64,000 nucleotides of DNA from Guadua angustifolia (lineage: Eukaryota; Streptophyta; Magnoliopsida; Poales; Poaceae): the NCBI GenBank assembly GCA_036346375.1, contig CM070520.1:19072852-19136851 (forward strand), written 5' to 3'. A program made the translations under genes and the position numbers. The notes below the pieces were generated by a model, which was not told the DNA's origin, did not search any database, and saw only the letters and a list, made by a program, of their open reading frames with translations. Below are positions 21,018 to 32,700 of this stretch, in pieces; the stretch's first letter is position 1, and every line of letters begins with the position of its first letter.

Positions 21018-21532
21018 ACGAGGAGCCAGACCCGTGCAGTTACCGTGAATTGTAAATCCGATGATGTCAGTACGTATCTGCTCCCTTGAACGGTTCACTC
21101 ATGGCCGATCGGTTCGGGGGCATGAATCGCAAGCAAATTCAACAAGTTCATGATGCGTCCCGGAGATCGAAAAGCGATGATTTTTTTTGGTGGTACTGCA
21201 GCCAGGGGCCAATGAGCCACACCGATGACGAACAGAGTAGGAATGACCGCCAGAGGGACGACGCGCAGGCGCTCACTGCAGAGGCATGCGCCGCGAATTA
21301 TTCGATTTAACCCTTCTCGCATGCGTTGCTCTTTGTTTGAGTTGATTTGTCGTAGTGTTATTTCATTGTTGTTGGCGTTCTAAACTTGGATGGGTGCTAG
21401 GTCGGGAAAAACTCTAAACTTGGATGCGCTTTCTTATGCTATCCATGATTCTGGATTCCAGTCTACCAATCTAATTAAGCTTCATGACCGTCTGGATCGA
21501 TGTTATGTTGTGCACTATTGCTCACTATGCTT

Positions 21533-22692
21533 TTTTTTATAAAGGAAGCTTTTATTAATCTTGGTAAATTACATCAAGGTGATACAATTATACTAAGAAG
21601 ACTCCCGGCCTCTACACAGCTAGGGTGTACACAACCAAACACACACAGAAGAAAAGACAAAGGAACCGTCGCAGCAAACTACATCACGCAATATTGTCTT
21701 CAAGGCTATCTACCATCATAGCAACACTTGGACCGCGATAAAAGCTCTCCATTGACAACGCCTCCAAGAAGGACTCGATACGCACACGCACCGCCATTGC
21801 CATGATCCAACCAGTGAAGACCAGACCAAAGGTTTTCACCTCGAGAGTAAATCCTCGGACTACAAAACAATGCCTTCAACAAGGCCATTGCGTGCACAAC
21901 CAACTAAGGTCGACCTAGGATTTCTCCTCAAGTCGGCATCAAGATTCTAGTGTTGCAACCACCTCATTCCGAACTAGAGCCGCCATACCACTTAATCTTA
22001 GCCAATAGCAACGGCCACCTTCTCAAGGCCGACAAACAATTTTAGATGTTCGACTCTCACGATGACAGATTCATGAGCTAGCCAATAGGCACACGATCAT
22101 CAAGTCCATAGAGTGCATCTAAAAAATGAGTTTTGTCGCCTAAGAAAGCGAATCCGCGAATCGATACTAAGATGACATAGGTCAAAAGAAATGTATGAAC
22201 AACGCTAGTAAGAGATGAAGACGCTGAAGCGAAGAGTAGTCACCTAGATCGCCCATCATCCATAAGTTGCCGAAGCCAGCCACCAACACCAGAGTGGACC
22301 AGAACAAATCAACCAAATCCAAATCTTGCCGGTAAGTATCACCCTCACTTTCTCGCGACGGAGCTCCTCTCGGCGGCGCTTGCGGTGGCGCGCCCAGTCG
22401 GCGAGCGAGAAGCAACCCTCACCGACGGCGCCCTTGGCCCCCGGCGCGTTGTCCCCGGCGAAGATCTCGATCTGCAGCACCCGGTCGGAGAAGTTGGCCG
22501 AGTTGAAGGCGAACTCGAAGCTCGGGCCCCCGCTCGCCCGCGAGAAGTCCGGGTCCATCGCGGCCCTCATCTCCCCTGCTCCCATCACCGCCGCCGCCGC
22601 CGGTGCCGAAACCCCAACCCGGCGGGAGGGCGGCGGCGGCGGCGGCGGAGGCGAGATTTAGGGTTTTGGAGGAGCTGTGGGATGGAGAAAAA
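21533..22692 (-). mobile_element. Chimeric retrocopy: BTB-gene first exon plus LINE-like tail, 11-bp TSD
   Basis: Read on the minus strand, this 1.16-kb insert begins with a GC-rich leader and the first exon of an LRB/POB1-type BTB gene. It runs past that exon's splice donor and ends with a tail containing AATAAA, then A8 (21531-21538 as T on the plus strand). TCACTATGCTT stands on both sides (21522-21532 and 22693-22703). The paralogous site at about 44663-44677 has no insert. The poly-A and long target duplication indicate L1-type retroposition of a chimeric transcript. The tail is LINE- or gene-3'-UTR-like; its exact source is unknown. Confidence 0.75.
22349..22588 (-). pseudogene. BTB/POZ (LRB/POB1-type) first-exon fragment
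   Basis: The frame reads MDPDFSRASGG..FEFAFNSANFSDRVLQIEI, then GCFSLADWARHRKRRREELRREK. This is the N-terminus of plant LRB1/LRB2 (POB1) BTB proteins, substrate adaptors for CUL3 ubiquitin ligases in light signalling and defence. The family's BTB and BACK domains are absent: after REK the sequence passes a GTGAGGG donor into non-coding DNA. The N-terminal start at 22558 (MDPDFSR) fits the family better than the ATG at 22588. It is carried in a retroposed insert and is a fragment only. Confidence 0.75.
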
Positions 22693-23025
22693 TCACTATG
22701 CTTGTGATTGACAAGAGGCCATTGGCTTATATTTAAGTGGTTGAAAGCATTTAGAGTTGGTATATATTTGAAGTGCATATAATTAGAAAAGGAATGATCT
22801 AATTGAATTGAAACTCCATCTCAAGATGATCCTCCTATGTCCTCTCTTCTATTATTGTTATCTTTGCCTTATGGTTAGTCACTTTTTTTTTGATTGACTT
22901 GATATCCAGTTAGCTATAGATGAATCTATAAATAAAAGTTTTGAGTGTTTCAGAATCTTTTATAACATCAATTGCTTGTTGCTAGAAATATTTCTAAATG
23001 GATCTTTGTAGTTAATTATTTCAGG

Positions 23026-24010
23026 CCAATATTGCTGAAGAATCTAAAAGAATCGGGTTACTGATTACATTCTACCAGTTTTAACCAAACCTGGATGTTT
23101 GCAGGACTCATCTTTGGTCCTGACAGGACCTATTCGGGCAATCATCGGTTTCCAGCGTGTTGAATTTGAGGTTGATCTTAAGAGCATCTTCAATGGTACT
23201 AGCTATAAGAAATATCTATGTCATCTATAGATAGTATATAGATAACCTCTCCAATAGATTAGCTATAACATTGTTTATAAAATTAAATATTGGTCCATAT
23301 GTAATAGATAATAAGTGCCTTGGAATCAGTTATAGCCTGGCTATACATTAGTAGCTGGTCTATATCTCTCTCCTCATTTTCTCTCTTCCACCTAAGTAAA
23401 ATGCTGAGATGACACTCTTATAGCTAGCTGAAGTGGCACTATTGGAGATGCTCTAAAGTTGGGGAAAAAGGGCATTCTGACAATGAAGTTCTGAGTTTCT
23501 GGTACTTTCTGTATGAAACTATAGGTCCAGGTACTAGAGTTGGACAAGTCCTGACAAGAACATTGCCAGTCAAACGTTGCACAATAGAGGTGAAGTTTGG
23601 CCATTTTGCAAAGGCAGTAGAGGCAACCATTGAGGTTAAAATTGTCGAAGGATCAAGTGATTTCTGTGGAAGATTTGTTTCATGTACTGATGGTTTTAAT
23701 GAGGAAGTGGTGCTGCTTGATTCTGGTGATGCTTTGGTACCTGTTATTGCTTTCTCGTCGTGTTGTAGTCATAGAAGGAACAGGGGTGCTGAATCTTCAT
23801 GTGATCACTTGGAAGAATGTTGCTGCCAAAGATTGTTGTACTGCTGAGAAAGATGGTAACAATGGGACTAATGGGGTTGATGCTGCTGGTGAAGCTTGTG
23901 CCAAGTTCACTGCTCAACGTTTCAAAAGATCAAGTGAAACACTTGATCTTGGGTTCTGTACGATGGTAGCAACTGTCTCTTGGTCACTGATTCCCCTGCT
24001 GTAGCTTTGA
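23026..24010 (+). pseudogene. DUF6598 protein gene fragment, broken by a MITE and a frameshift
   Basis: From about 23105, after a TTTGCAG acceptor-like site, the frame reads DSSLVLTGPIRAIIGF and FEVDLK. It is then interrupted by a 272-bp MITE and resumes with SDNEVLSFWYF, LPVKRCTIEVKFG and ATIEVKIVEG, then EEVVLLDSGD. Near 23745-23760 a frameshift moves the match to LSRRVVVIEGTG and HVITWKN. This order fits the grass DUF6598 family, whose function is unknown. The N-terminus and start codon are missing. Without the MITE the two flanks join in frame through one TAA target copy. Confidence 0.75.
23182..23453. mobile_element. MITE in the DUF6598 exon, 272 bp, TSD TAA
   Basis: The ends are GAGCATCTTCAATGGT (left) and GAGCATCTCCAATAGT (right, inverted), both leading into AGCTATAAG. 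The 3-bp repeat TAA lies at 23179-23181 and 23454-23456. A 3-bp TWA duplication points to PIF/Harbinger (Tourist-like) mobilisation. The interior is AT-rich and non-coding. Confidence 0.85.
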
Positions 24011-24242
24011 GCAAATCAGTCTAGCTCATTGGTTCGGAGGTACTGTAAAACCCGTTGGAATAGATGGTTGTGTGGACAGTGAGTTTGCTGTTTTATGTGT
24101 GTAGTTCCGATGTCCAAAGCTGTCGAGCTGCTATGCAATTATGTGTCGATTAGTTACTGAATTAGTGAATTGTAAGCCTGACAATCTGACATATTATGAA
24201 TAGCGTCATTCGTTTATTGCTTTCATTGCGTGATACATAATT
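24011..24242. other. Probable 3' UTR of the DUF6598 relic
   Basis: This is non-coding sequence between the DUF6598 relic and the truncated CDCA7 copy. It probably forms the junction of the tandem duplication at about 24243. No other feature was seen. Confidence 0.4.
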
Positions 24243-24840
24243 GCATCTGATTCTCTGCATTGTCAGGCTAATAATCAAGACATTGGGTGTGTCACTCCAT
24301 CTAAGCCGGCACCAAAGAAGATAAAGTTGAGTGAGCAAAGCCCGTGAGCACTTGATGACCTTTTGCAATGGAGAACATGTTTCGGTCCATGGTGCATTTT
24401 GCGTTCGATCGTCTTTTGCAAATTTGTGTTACAGCTTCAAACAGTGATGGCTGTGCCTAGCGTGGATTTGCTATGGTCCTGCTTTCTGTTGTAAGCTTGA
24501 TGCTTTAATTAATCGCAATAGAGGATCAGCTTAATGTTTAATTAGTTCATGCTGTGTGAGTGCCTGTGCTGTGACATTGAGACCGAGATCCTACAAAATA
24601 TTTTTCTTCGAGATGGCTCATGTTAAAATTGCTACGCTTGTGAGGTACAGACAAATGAATTTGTCAATTCTCTCAAAATTGGGGTATTCCTGAACAGAAA
24701 CACAGAAGACAAGACAGGGCTGCAATTGATAATATTCATTGCTTGGCCTCAATGAAAATACAAATAGATGGTGTACATGCATTACATGTGCTCAGCAAAA
24801 TTTATAATTTTAAGTTCAAAATTTATAATTTTAATCAAAA
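24243..24840 (+). pseudogene. Truncated copy of the CDCA7-like last exon and 3' UTR
   Basis: It begins abruptly within the last-exon sequence (TCTGATTCTCTGCATTGTC corresponds to about 18395 on). It keeps the NQDIGCVTPSKPAPKK part, with a change that alters the PKKRK signal, and then a shortened end. The 3' UTR follows with small deletions up to about 24715. It lacks the promoter, the first four exons and the zinc finger, so it is dead. It marks the left end of duplication copy B. Confidence 0.88.
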
Positions 24841-24968
24841 ATAGACGCAGCAGCACCATGTGGTACCAGACAGAAAACACACACACACACTACCAGCTGC
24901 TTTATTTGTAATGTGACTTGATCTGCGGTTGCCGTTCCAGACAAACTTCCAATTAGCTTATTGTGCAG

Positions 24969-25100
24969 GGAGATTTAGAAATTTGCCACTCTTTAATTTC
25001 AATCTTCGACGCCATGTACAAATCATGCCACTGGAGTGGCATTTTTTGTACATGACGTCGAATTTTCACGTTGAAGGGTGGCAAATATCGGATTAAACCT
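24969..25100. mobile_element. MITE with 9-bp TSD (Mutator-like), 132 bp
   Basis: Arms of about 60 bp face each other. The left arm has TTTGCCACTCTT and GACGCCATGTACAAA; the right arm, inverted, has TTTGCCACCCTT and GACGTCATGTACAAA. ATTGTGCAG occurs on both sides (24960-24968 and 25101-25109). The paralogous place at about 19766-19776 has no insert. The 9-bp duplication and long inverted repeats fit a MULE-type MITE. Confidence 0.85.
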
Positions 25101-27851
25101 ATTGTGCAGTTGTCTTTAGTGCGAAGCTTGCCCAACTGACAAGGACAAATACATATATTTTGTCATATACCTTGTCAAAAAAGCAGAAATAAGCAATCCT
25201 CCATGTTTTCTTGAAGAGCATGGCACAAAACACAACCCATAGGCCAACAACAAATCCTGACCCAAGGCCAAGGTAAAAGAACATTGTATCCGGGACATGT
25301 GGAGTTCTCTTGTGATCACCATCGCCTTGCTTTGGTGCAATACCCCCAGAGCAATTCCTTCCAAGAAGAGGTCCACAAAGACCATTGTTGCCACTGTACA
25401 TGTTTGGATTGTTTGCATAGAGGGTGTCAAGTTGTGATCCTGAAGGTATTCTTCCTGACAGATTGTTGTACGATAAGTCTAAGTACTCAAGAAATGATAA
25501 ATCTGACAGGCTTGATGGGATTTCCCCTGAAAACTGGTTCCTTGAGAGGTCGAGTGATTCCAATAATTGCATGGACCCAATCTTGTCTGGAATTTTTCCA
25601 CTCAAGTAATTCCATGACAAATTCAGATTTATTAACGCATCAAGAAAAGCTAGTTCTTCTGGAATTCCACCGGTTAAGAAATTTAGAGATAAGTCAATGC
25701 TCACCATGTCCCAAAGTGTCCCACCAGGATAATAACGTTCTTGCTTCTTCGTCACTACGGGCATATTGTCATATGCGACATAGTTCTCTCGGTCATGATA
25801 CTTTCGTGTCATCGTCATTAGATTGCCTAAATGCAAAGGTACGACACCTGATAGTCTATTGCCTGCTAGATTTAGATCATAAAGATGTCTAAGATTGGTG
25901 ATGCTAGATGGAATATTCCCATAGAACGTATTGTAGCTAAGTTGTAGATATTGTAATTCCATCAGATCTCCAATCCACGTAGGCAATCTTCCAGAGAAAT
26001 TGTTCCTTCATAGATCCAGCATTTGTAGACCTGAGCAGCTTTGCATGAAAGATGGGAAATTCCCTGAGAATCTATTGTTTCTTAAAAACAGACAATTCAC
26101 GTTTGTGATCCCAAAACATTGAGGAAATTCTCCCCCAAGAAAGTTGTTGCGTAAATCTAAGACCCCCAACTTTTGACATTTGCATATAGATCCTGGAACA
26201 CGTCCTGACAGAGCGTTTTTTGACATGTCCAACTTGGTGAGGTTTCTCGGCAACGGAGGTATTTCTCCGGTTAGTTGGTTTGAACCTAGAATGAGCATTT
26301 CTGTTGACATGATTTCCATATTTGTTGGCAAGCCACCACTGATTCGATTGTCGGAGATGTCCAAAACTCTGGTCTTTGAAAACACGGTAGAAAACCAATT
26401 TGGAAGCTGATCGGTTATACCATTGCTTGAAATATCAATAAAATCAATGCCTGCCAACCGGCGAAGCCAAGCAGGAAACAAAGGACCGATTTGGCAAGAT
26501 GCAAAACCTGCATATTCTAGTCTAAAGGGGGGTAACCATTCAGGATCTACCACAATCTTCAAGTGATTATGAGACAGGTCTATGTGTTTTAAGCTCCGTA
26601 GACCAGCAAAGTGTTCTTCTGTTACAACACCGGCCTGCAAGTCATGATTGTTGCCTGGGTTCATTCTAGTGAAATTAGTGAGCATACCGATCTCAAATGG
26701 CACAGGTCCAATGAGTTGGTTATAAGAGAGGTCGAGAGTTACTAAGTTGGTAAATCGGCCCATCCCAGTTGGTAGGGCTCCAGTGATATTGTTGCCCGTC
26801 AACCTCAATTCACGCAGTTTGTCATGTTGCAAACTCTCAAGCAACTCTGTCATGTTGCAAGACGAGAGACCGGAATCAAGGTCTAGGACTTCCAAATTGC
26901 TTAGGTTCCTCAGAAGGTTTGCGCCAGAATGCCCATGTTACTGTTCAATGAAAAATCAAAGACTTGGAGGGACATCATGTCTCCTAGTGCATTTGGAATT
27001 TGACCGTACAAATCAGTGGATTCAAGATTGAGGTACTTGAGGCTTGTCAAATTCCAAAACCAACAAGATGCGATCGGGGGGTTAAAATAGTTACCGGAGA
27101 GATCGAGCCTCTCAAGCTTTGTGAGGTTGAAATGTGGGAGCGACTGGATTGCACTTGTAAGTTGGCAACCAGAAAGAGAAAGCACCCTTAGGCAAGGAAT
27201 CTTGTTCACAACGTGAGCCCAATCAGATACCATGCTGAGGTCATACAGAGCATTCGACAAGTCAAGGTACCATAACCTTGGTAGACGTGTTAGCCATGAT
27301 ATATCTGATAACTGCATTGTACTTCCGCCGAAAAGATCGAGATATTGCTGTTTCGAAATATTACCGAGCTGAGGAGGCAGCGTACCGATTTATTGTGTGA
27401 AAGATAGGTCCAAATATCTCAGGCTCTTGAGAGAGCCCAAGAACTCTGGGAAACGACCGGGCGGCCCCTCCAGGATGCTCATGCTGAGGTCGAGGTGCTC
27501 CAGATGCTCCAGATAGAGCAGAGATGGAGTTATCTGGCCGACAAAAGACGTTTGGTAGGATCCACCCACTCTGCCAAGTCGAAGCTCGATGACATGGTGA
27601 TCGGCGCCGGTCTGGTTGCTACACCGGACGCCCTTCCACCGGCAGCAGTCCTCGCCTCGCCGCCACGAGGCGAGGCGGCCCGCCGGGTCGGCAGTGATGC
27701 CAGCCTTGAAGGCCAGCAGCGCGTCCCTCTCGCGCGGTTGGCACGCTGGCGCGCCGGCGGCCAGCGGCCGTAGCTGCAGTGCGCGGGAGGTGAGGGACAA
27801 GGTGGCAGCGGCCACGACGAGGAGCTGGAAGTAGCTGACGGCGGGATGCAT
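25101..27851 (-). pseudogene. LRR receptor-like protein (Cf/EIX-type), three disablements
   Basis: The reading spans about 915 residues of a typical plant receptor-like protein. It has a signal peptide (1-24), an LRRNT cap (ACQPRERDALLAFKAGI..DCCRWKGVRC), then many extracellular LRRs (LxxLxLSxNxLxGxIP), the juxtamembrane NCSGGIAPKQGDGDH, one membrane helix (FYLGLGSGFVVGLWVVFCAML) and a short KKTWR tail with no kinase. Such proteins sense microbial or damage signals at the cell surface with SOBIR1-type partners. A TAA at 27390-27392, a frameshift at about 26905-26930 and a TGA at 26008-26010 break it. All lie within otherwise well-kept LRR sequence, so the decay looks recent. Assembly error is the other possibility. 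Confidence 0.88.
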
Positions 27852-28610
27852 GGTGATCGCGGTTGCCTACAGCTATCGATCGATCGATCGGCTGGGTGAT
27901 TGCTAAATTGTTTAGTTTGTTGCGCTCTTAAACTCTTTCGTTACGTGCAGCTAGCTTCACGCGCATGCACTGCACTTATGTAAGCATCTCGATCGAGTCA
28001 ACGGCCAAGTCATCCCTGAGTCAAGTCTCCTCTTGCTAGCTAGCTAAGAAGGGTACAGAAGTATAGCCGCGTGTATAACGTGTCCATGTCCCAGGACCGA
28101 CCAACAACTGCACTGAGTACGCATGATCAGAGAATCGTCCAGGCTGCACTGAGTATCGTCCAGGCTGTGCCCGCGTACGTCCATGGACCGTGGACAATCT
28201 GCCTACTTGATCAGAGAATGACATCGCCGCATAAAATGGTATTTAACTTGGATTATATTAACTACCTCATAAACCATTTATGCGACGTGTCATTCTTCGA
28301 GTTGGCTCTAACCCCGTATGTATTGAGACCTTATCTCGTATGATTATTTTCCGCGCTGCACTGAGTGATTGAATGTGTTCCATGTTATACATAAACCCAT
28401 CGCTGGGTTGTCAGTCTTGTACAATCTGTTTGCAGTTTGTGCTTAGTGCTCTCCAATTTTTTGTTAGACATAGGAGGGATAACCTTTTACGTACATCTTC
28501 GGCCACTGTTTTCGTATGAAAAGTGACTAAACAACCGTATAGCAACAATTTTCAAAAAGTTTCAGTGAGTTTCAAGAGAATGTTTGAAAAGTTTCATGCA
28601 TTTTTAGAAG
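27852..28610. promoter_or_regulatory. Upstream region of the receptor-like-protein relic
   Basis: This is non-coding. Just before the start there is a run of overlapping ATCGATCGATCGATCG (about 27873-27888). Near 28130-28160 the phrase AGAATCGTCCAGGCTGCACTGAGTATCGTCCAGGC holds a short direct repeat. A degraded copy of that region recurs to about 28215. No other gene was seen. Confidence 0.4.
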
Positions 28611-28613
28611 TTT

Positions 28614-28925
28614 TACTACTACAAAACAGCACATAGGTGACGCCCTATTTATGGCGGTTCTTTTGGAACCGTCACAAATACATGTATCAGTGGTGGTTCT
28701 ATATGAAAATTGGCGGAAGGACCATTTGTGGCGGTTTCATCCAAAAATCGCCACAGATAATACATTATCTGTGACGGTTTTTATTTGAAACCGCCACTGA
28801 TAACGCTGGGACTATTTGTGGCGGTTGGTAGATGGAACCGTCTGGTTTGAGAACCGCCACTAATATAAATATCTGTGGCGGTTTTAATTTAAAACCGCCA
28901 CAAATAATGTTTTCTATATAAAGCC
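28614..28925. repeat. CACTA left subterminal repeat array
   Basis: Variants of TGTGGCGGTT, ACCGCCACTGATA and TGACGGTT recur in both orientations. One pair, 28874-28885 with 28891-28902, is a perfect 12-bp inverted repeat with a 5-bp spacer. Such arrays bind the transposon's accessory protein in En/Spm-type elements. Confidence 0.8.
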
Positions 28926-29793
28926 ACTGTCGCTGGTCATCTTCCTCCTCTGTTGCCCGAGAAGAAAAGTTAGCTTTTTGATTTCAGATTTTGTTTGGGC
29001 AAGATCTTGTGCTTCTACTTTCTAGAATTGTTCCAAGGTGTGTAAAATATGTCTCCTCTCTTCATTTGTACTGTAAAATTGCCATTAAAGGTTTATTCCT
29101 AGCTTAATTAAGGTTTAGATGCAAGGTCTACATTTAGTTTGGTTTTTATTTACCTAGCAATTTGTAGATGATGAATTTATTACTTTGCTGTATTAGATTA
29201 AGTTGTCTACCTTGTTTAGATGATGAATGTTTTGTCAAGCATATATCAAATTTATGTATTTACGATTATTGGATATTAATGAAAAATAAATTATAGTTAA
29301 TATGATAGATGGGTGATCATGAAGTTAATTGCCTTGCATTTTGAGATGAGGAAATTTATTATGTTGCTCTTCCGAAGGATATGTATAAAAATTACGTAGT
29401 TAATATTTTTCTTAGTTACCATTAATTTTTTTCGTTAGCGGCGTGCATATACATCTTGCTCCATTAGTGGGTATTGTTAGTGAATTTTTATGAAGCATAT
29501 AAACCCAATTTATGTAATTAAGATTGTTGGATGTGAATGATAAATAAATTTTAGTTAATATGGTAGTTGGGTGATCATGAAATTTTGAGGTGAGGAATTT
29601 ATTATGTCGATCTTCCGAGGATATATATAATTTTGGTTATGTATGAGTATATATTAAAATTAATTAATTAAGTTTGCAACATTTACTTAGTATTAATGTT
29701 GTCCCGTTAGTGGATATTGTTGAATATTCAAATAACAATTTATTTAATTAAGCTTTCGGATATTAATAAATTGCTTAAATTAATCAAGCGTAG

Positions 29794-32700
29794 ATGGACC
29801 GGAGATGGATGTACGATGCGAACCGCTTGCACCAAGAATATATCGACGGTGTATCTGTTTTTCTAAGGGCAGCCGAGGAGAACAGCTTGCAAAAGAATAC
29901 GGAGTACATACACTGTCCATGCATTGATCGCAAGAATGAGAAGATGTTTTCGAACAAAAACCATATCCATTTGCACTTGATCCGGAGGGGTTTTGTACCT
30001 GGCTATACAAGTTGGACAAGGCACGGTGAAGAGGAGATCATACTTCAACGTGATAATATCGACGACGACGGAGCCGGCTATGTGGCAGCTGACATCAGTT
30101 ATGGATCCGATGAGGATAGGTTGGTCGTCGATGATGACAAAAATCTGGCTCAAATGTTGCGCGATGCAGAAGAGAACTACACTAGTCAGAGAGAGTTTAA
30201 TCAATTCAAGGGTTTGATGGAGGATTCGGAGAAACCTTTGTTCCCGGGTTGTAAGGAGGAATACACAAAGTTGCACACGGTGCCCTCGCTGCTGAAATTG
30301 AAGGCAGCCAATGGTTGGTCCGACAAGAGTTTCACGGTGTTGTTACATCTCTTAGCGGACATATTGCCTGAGGGAAACGTGTTGCCTAAAACCACGTATG
30401 TAGCTAAGAAGGTTGTATGTCCCTTGGGATTGGAAGTAGAAAGAATACATGCTTGTCCAAACGACTATATACTCTATCGCAAAGACTATGCAGACATTCA
30501 TGTATGTCCGGTGTGCAAAGCGTCGCGATACAAGTGTAAGGGCAATGACAGCGAAGCTATCGAGGTGAAGAAAGGAGCTCCCGCAAAAGTGGTGTGGTAT
30601 TTGCCAGTAATACCTCGTTTGAAGTGTTTATTTGGAAACAAAAAGCACGCCAAATTGATGCGATGGCACTCAGAAGACCGTAAGAGGGATGGAAAATCGA
30701 GACACCCTACCGATTACGCCAATGGAGAACCATCGATAGACTCTTCAGTGAGAACTTGAAATGAACCGAGGAATGTAAGGTTTGGCTTGAGTACGGATGG
30801 AATGAATCCTTTCGGTAACATGAGCGAAGATTCATAGCACTTGGCCCGTGACTCGTGTATATACAACCTTCCACCCCGTTGTGTATGAAGCGAAAATACA
30901 TTATGATGTCCTGCTATCCAAGGGCCGAGACAACTCGCAACGATATTGATGTATACCTACAACCATTGGTGGAAGATCTTGTGATATTGTGGAACGAAGG
31001 TGTACAGGTATGGGGCGAGTACAAACGAGAGTACTTCACTCTCGCGCATTGTTGTTCGCACCATCAATGATTTTCCTGCGCTTGGTAACCTGTCCTACCG
31101 TATTATAAAAGGAGCCAAAGCATGCCCCGAAGGCATGGATGAAACCGCTAGTGTGTGGCTCAACAACTCGAGGAAAACAGTGTACATGCGTCACCGGAGG
31201 TTCCTTCGCAGGAATCATCCGTACCGCAATATGAAGAAATAATTCGACGGGACAAAGGAGGACGGTTTAGCTCCAAGGCGTCTTCATGGGGAAGAGGTGT
31301 ATGATATGGTTAGGGATCTTAATGTTGTACTTGGAAAGGGGAGTACTGGTAATACATCGCGGTCCCATACTGAGAAGACCACGTGGAAGATGAGATCCAT
31401 CTTTTGGGACTTACCATACTGGAAGGACTTGGAAGTTCGACACTGCATCGACGTCATGCATGTAGAGAAGAATGTATGTGACAGTGTGGTTGGTCTTTTA
31501 CTGAATATTCCTAGCAAAACAAAGGATGGACTGAAGGCACGAAGGGATCTGGAAGACATGATCAGAGCCGAGCTACATCCTCAAGACACTGGGAAAGGCC
31601 GGCTTTACCTTCCCCGACTTGCTACACTTTGAGTAAGAAAGAGAAAAGAACTCGCAAGTGCTCGCATGGTGTGAAAGTTCCGTCCGGTTACTCGCAAACA
31701 TCAAGAAACTGGTATCGATGAAAGATTTGAAGTTAATCGGCATGAAGTCTCATGATTGTCATGTGATGATGACACAAATGCACCTGTTGCAATTAGAGGT
31801 ATTTTGCTCGACAAGGTCCGAGAGGCAATCACGAGGTTGTGTTCCTTCTTCAACACGATTTCACGAAGGTCATCGATCCCGTTGGACTTTATGAACTTCA
31901 GTGATGTGGTCAAGACTCGTGCCGCTTGGAGATGTATTTTCCTCATCATTTTTGATATCATGGTTCATCTCATTGTTCACCTTGTCAATGAGATAAATAT
32001 TTCTTGACCCGTATTCTGCATCGATCGATGTACCCATTTGAAAGGTATATGGGTGTTCTAAAGAAATATGTACGTGTCGATCTCGTAGGAAGGCTCCATT
32101 GTAGAAGGTTATGCAACCGAGGAGGTTATTGAGTTCGTGGTCGATTACATGGAGGAGGTCGAACCGGTAGGAGTGCTCAGATCTCGCCATGAGGGTAGGC
32201 TAGGTGGGAAAGGTGTAATAGGAAAGAAATCTACAAATTCTTACGATAATATTTTGTTCGAACAAGCCCATTTCACAGTATTGCAATAGTCAGTTGAGGT
32301 GTACCCGTATATGGACATACACAAGGGTAAGCTAAGGAGGGAAAACCGAGGAAAGTCAGAGCTTTGGATAACAAAAGAGCACAATCGTTTGTTTAGTCAT
32401 TGGTTCAGGGAGCACATATCTGGTGAAGAAACGAGTGTTACATTGAGGTGGTTGGCAAAAGGGCCTTCAGGTACAATCACGACATGGCAAGGATATGACA
32501 TCAATGGATATACATTTTACACGAGAGCTCAAGATAGCAAGAGCACTTACCAAAATAGTGGTGTCCGTATAGATGCCTACGACAACACAGAAGATCTGAA
32601 GAGCATCTACTACGGGTTCATAGAGGAGATTTGGGAGCCGGACTCTCGTGATTTTCAAGATCCGGTGTTTCGATGTCATTGGGTACGACTCGAATGGTGC

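Larger units (their letters stand above)
21018..23025. repeat. Segmental duplication, copy A of the 3' segment
   Basis: The flanking parts 21018-21521 and 22704-23025 match 44290-44883 plus 48111-48225 in the same order and orientation. Shared phrases include CGTGAATTGTA, GTTGATTTGT, TTAAGTGGTTGAAAGC and ATCCAGTTAGCTATAG. The block 21533-22692 is absent from the other copy and is a later insertion. Confidence 0.8.

Noticed and set aside
22182..22348. A second coding exon after the BTB first exon
   Set aside because: The sequence after the GTGAGGG donor shows no BTB-domain phrase and contains stops in the continuing frame soon after.
28614..28925. A CRISPR-like array from the regularly repeated GGCGGTT units
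   Set aside because: Units are in both orientations, spacers are not of constant length, and the setting is a plant CACTA terminus.
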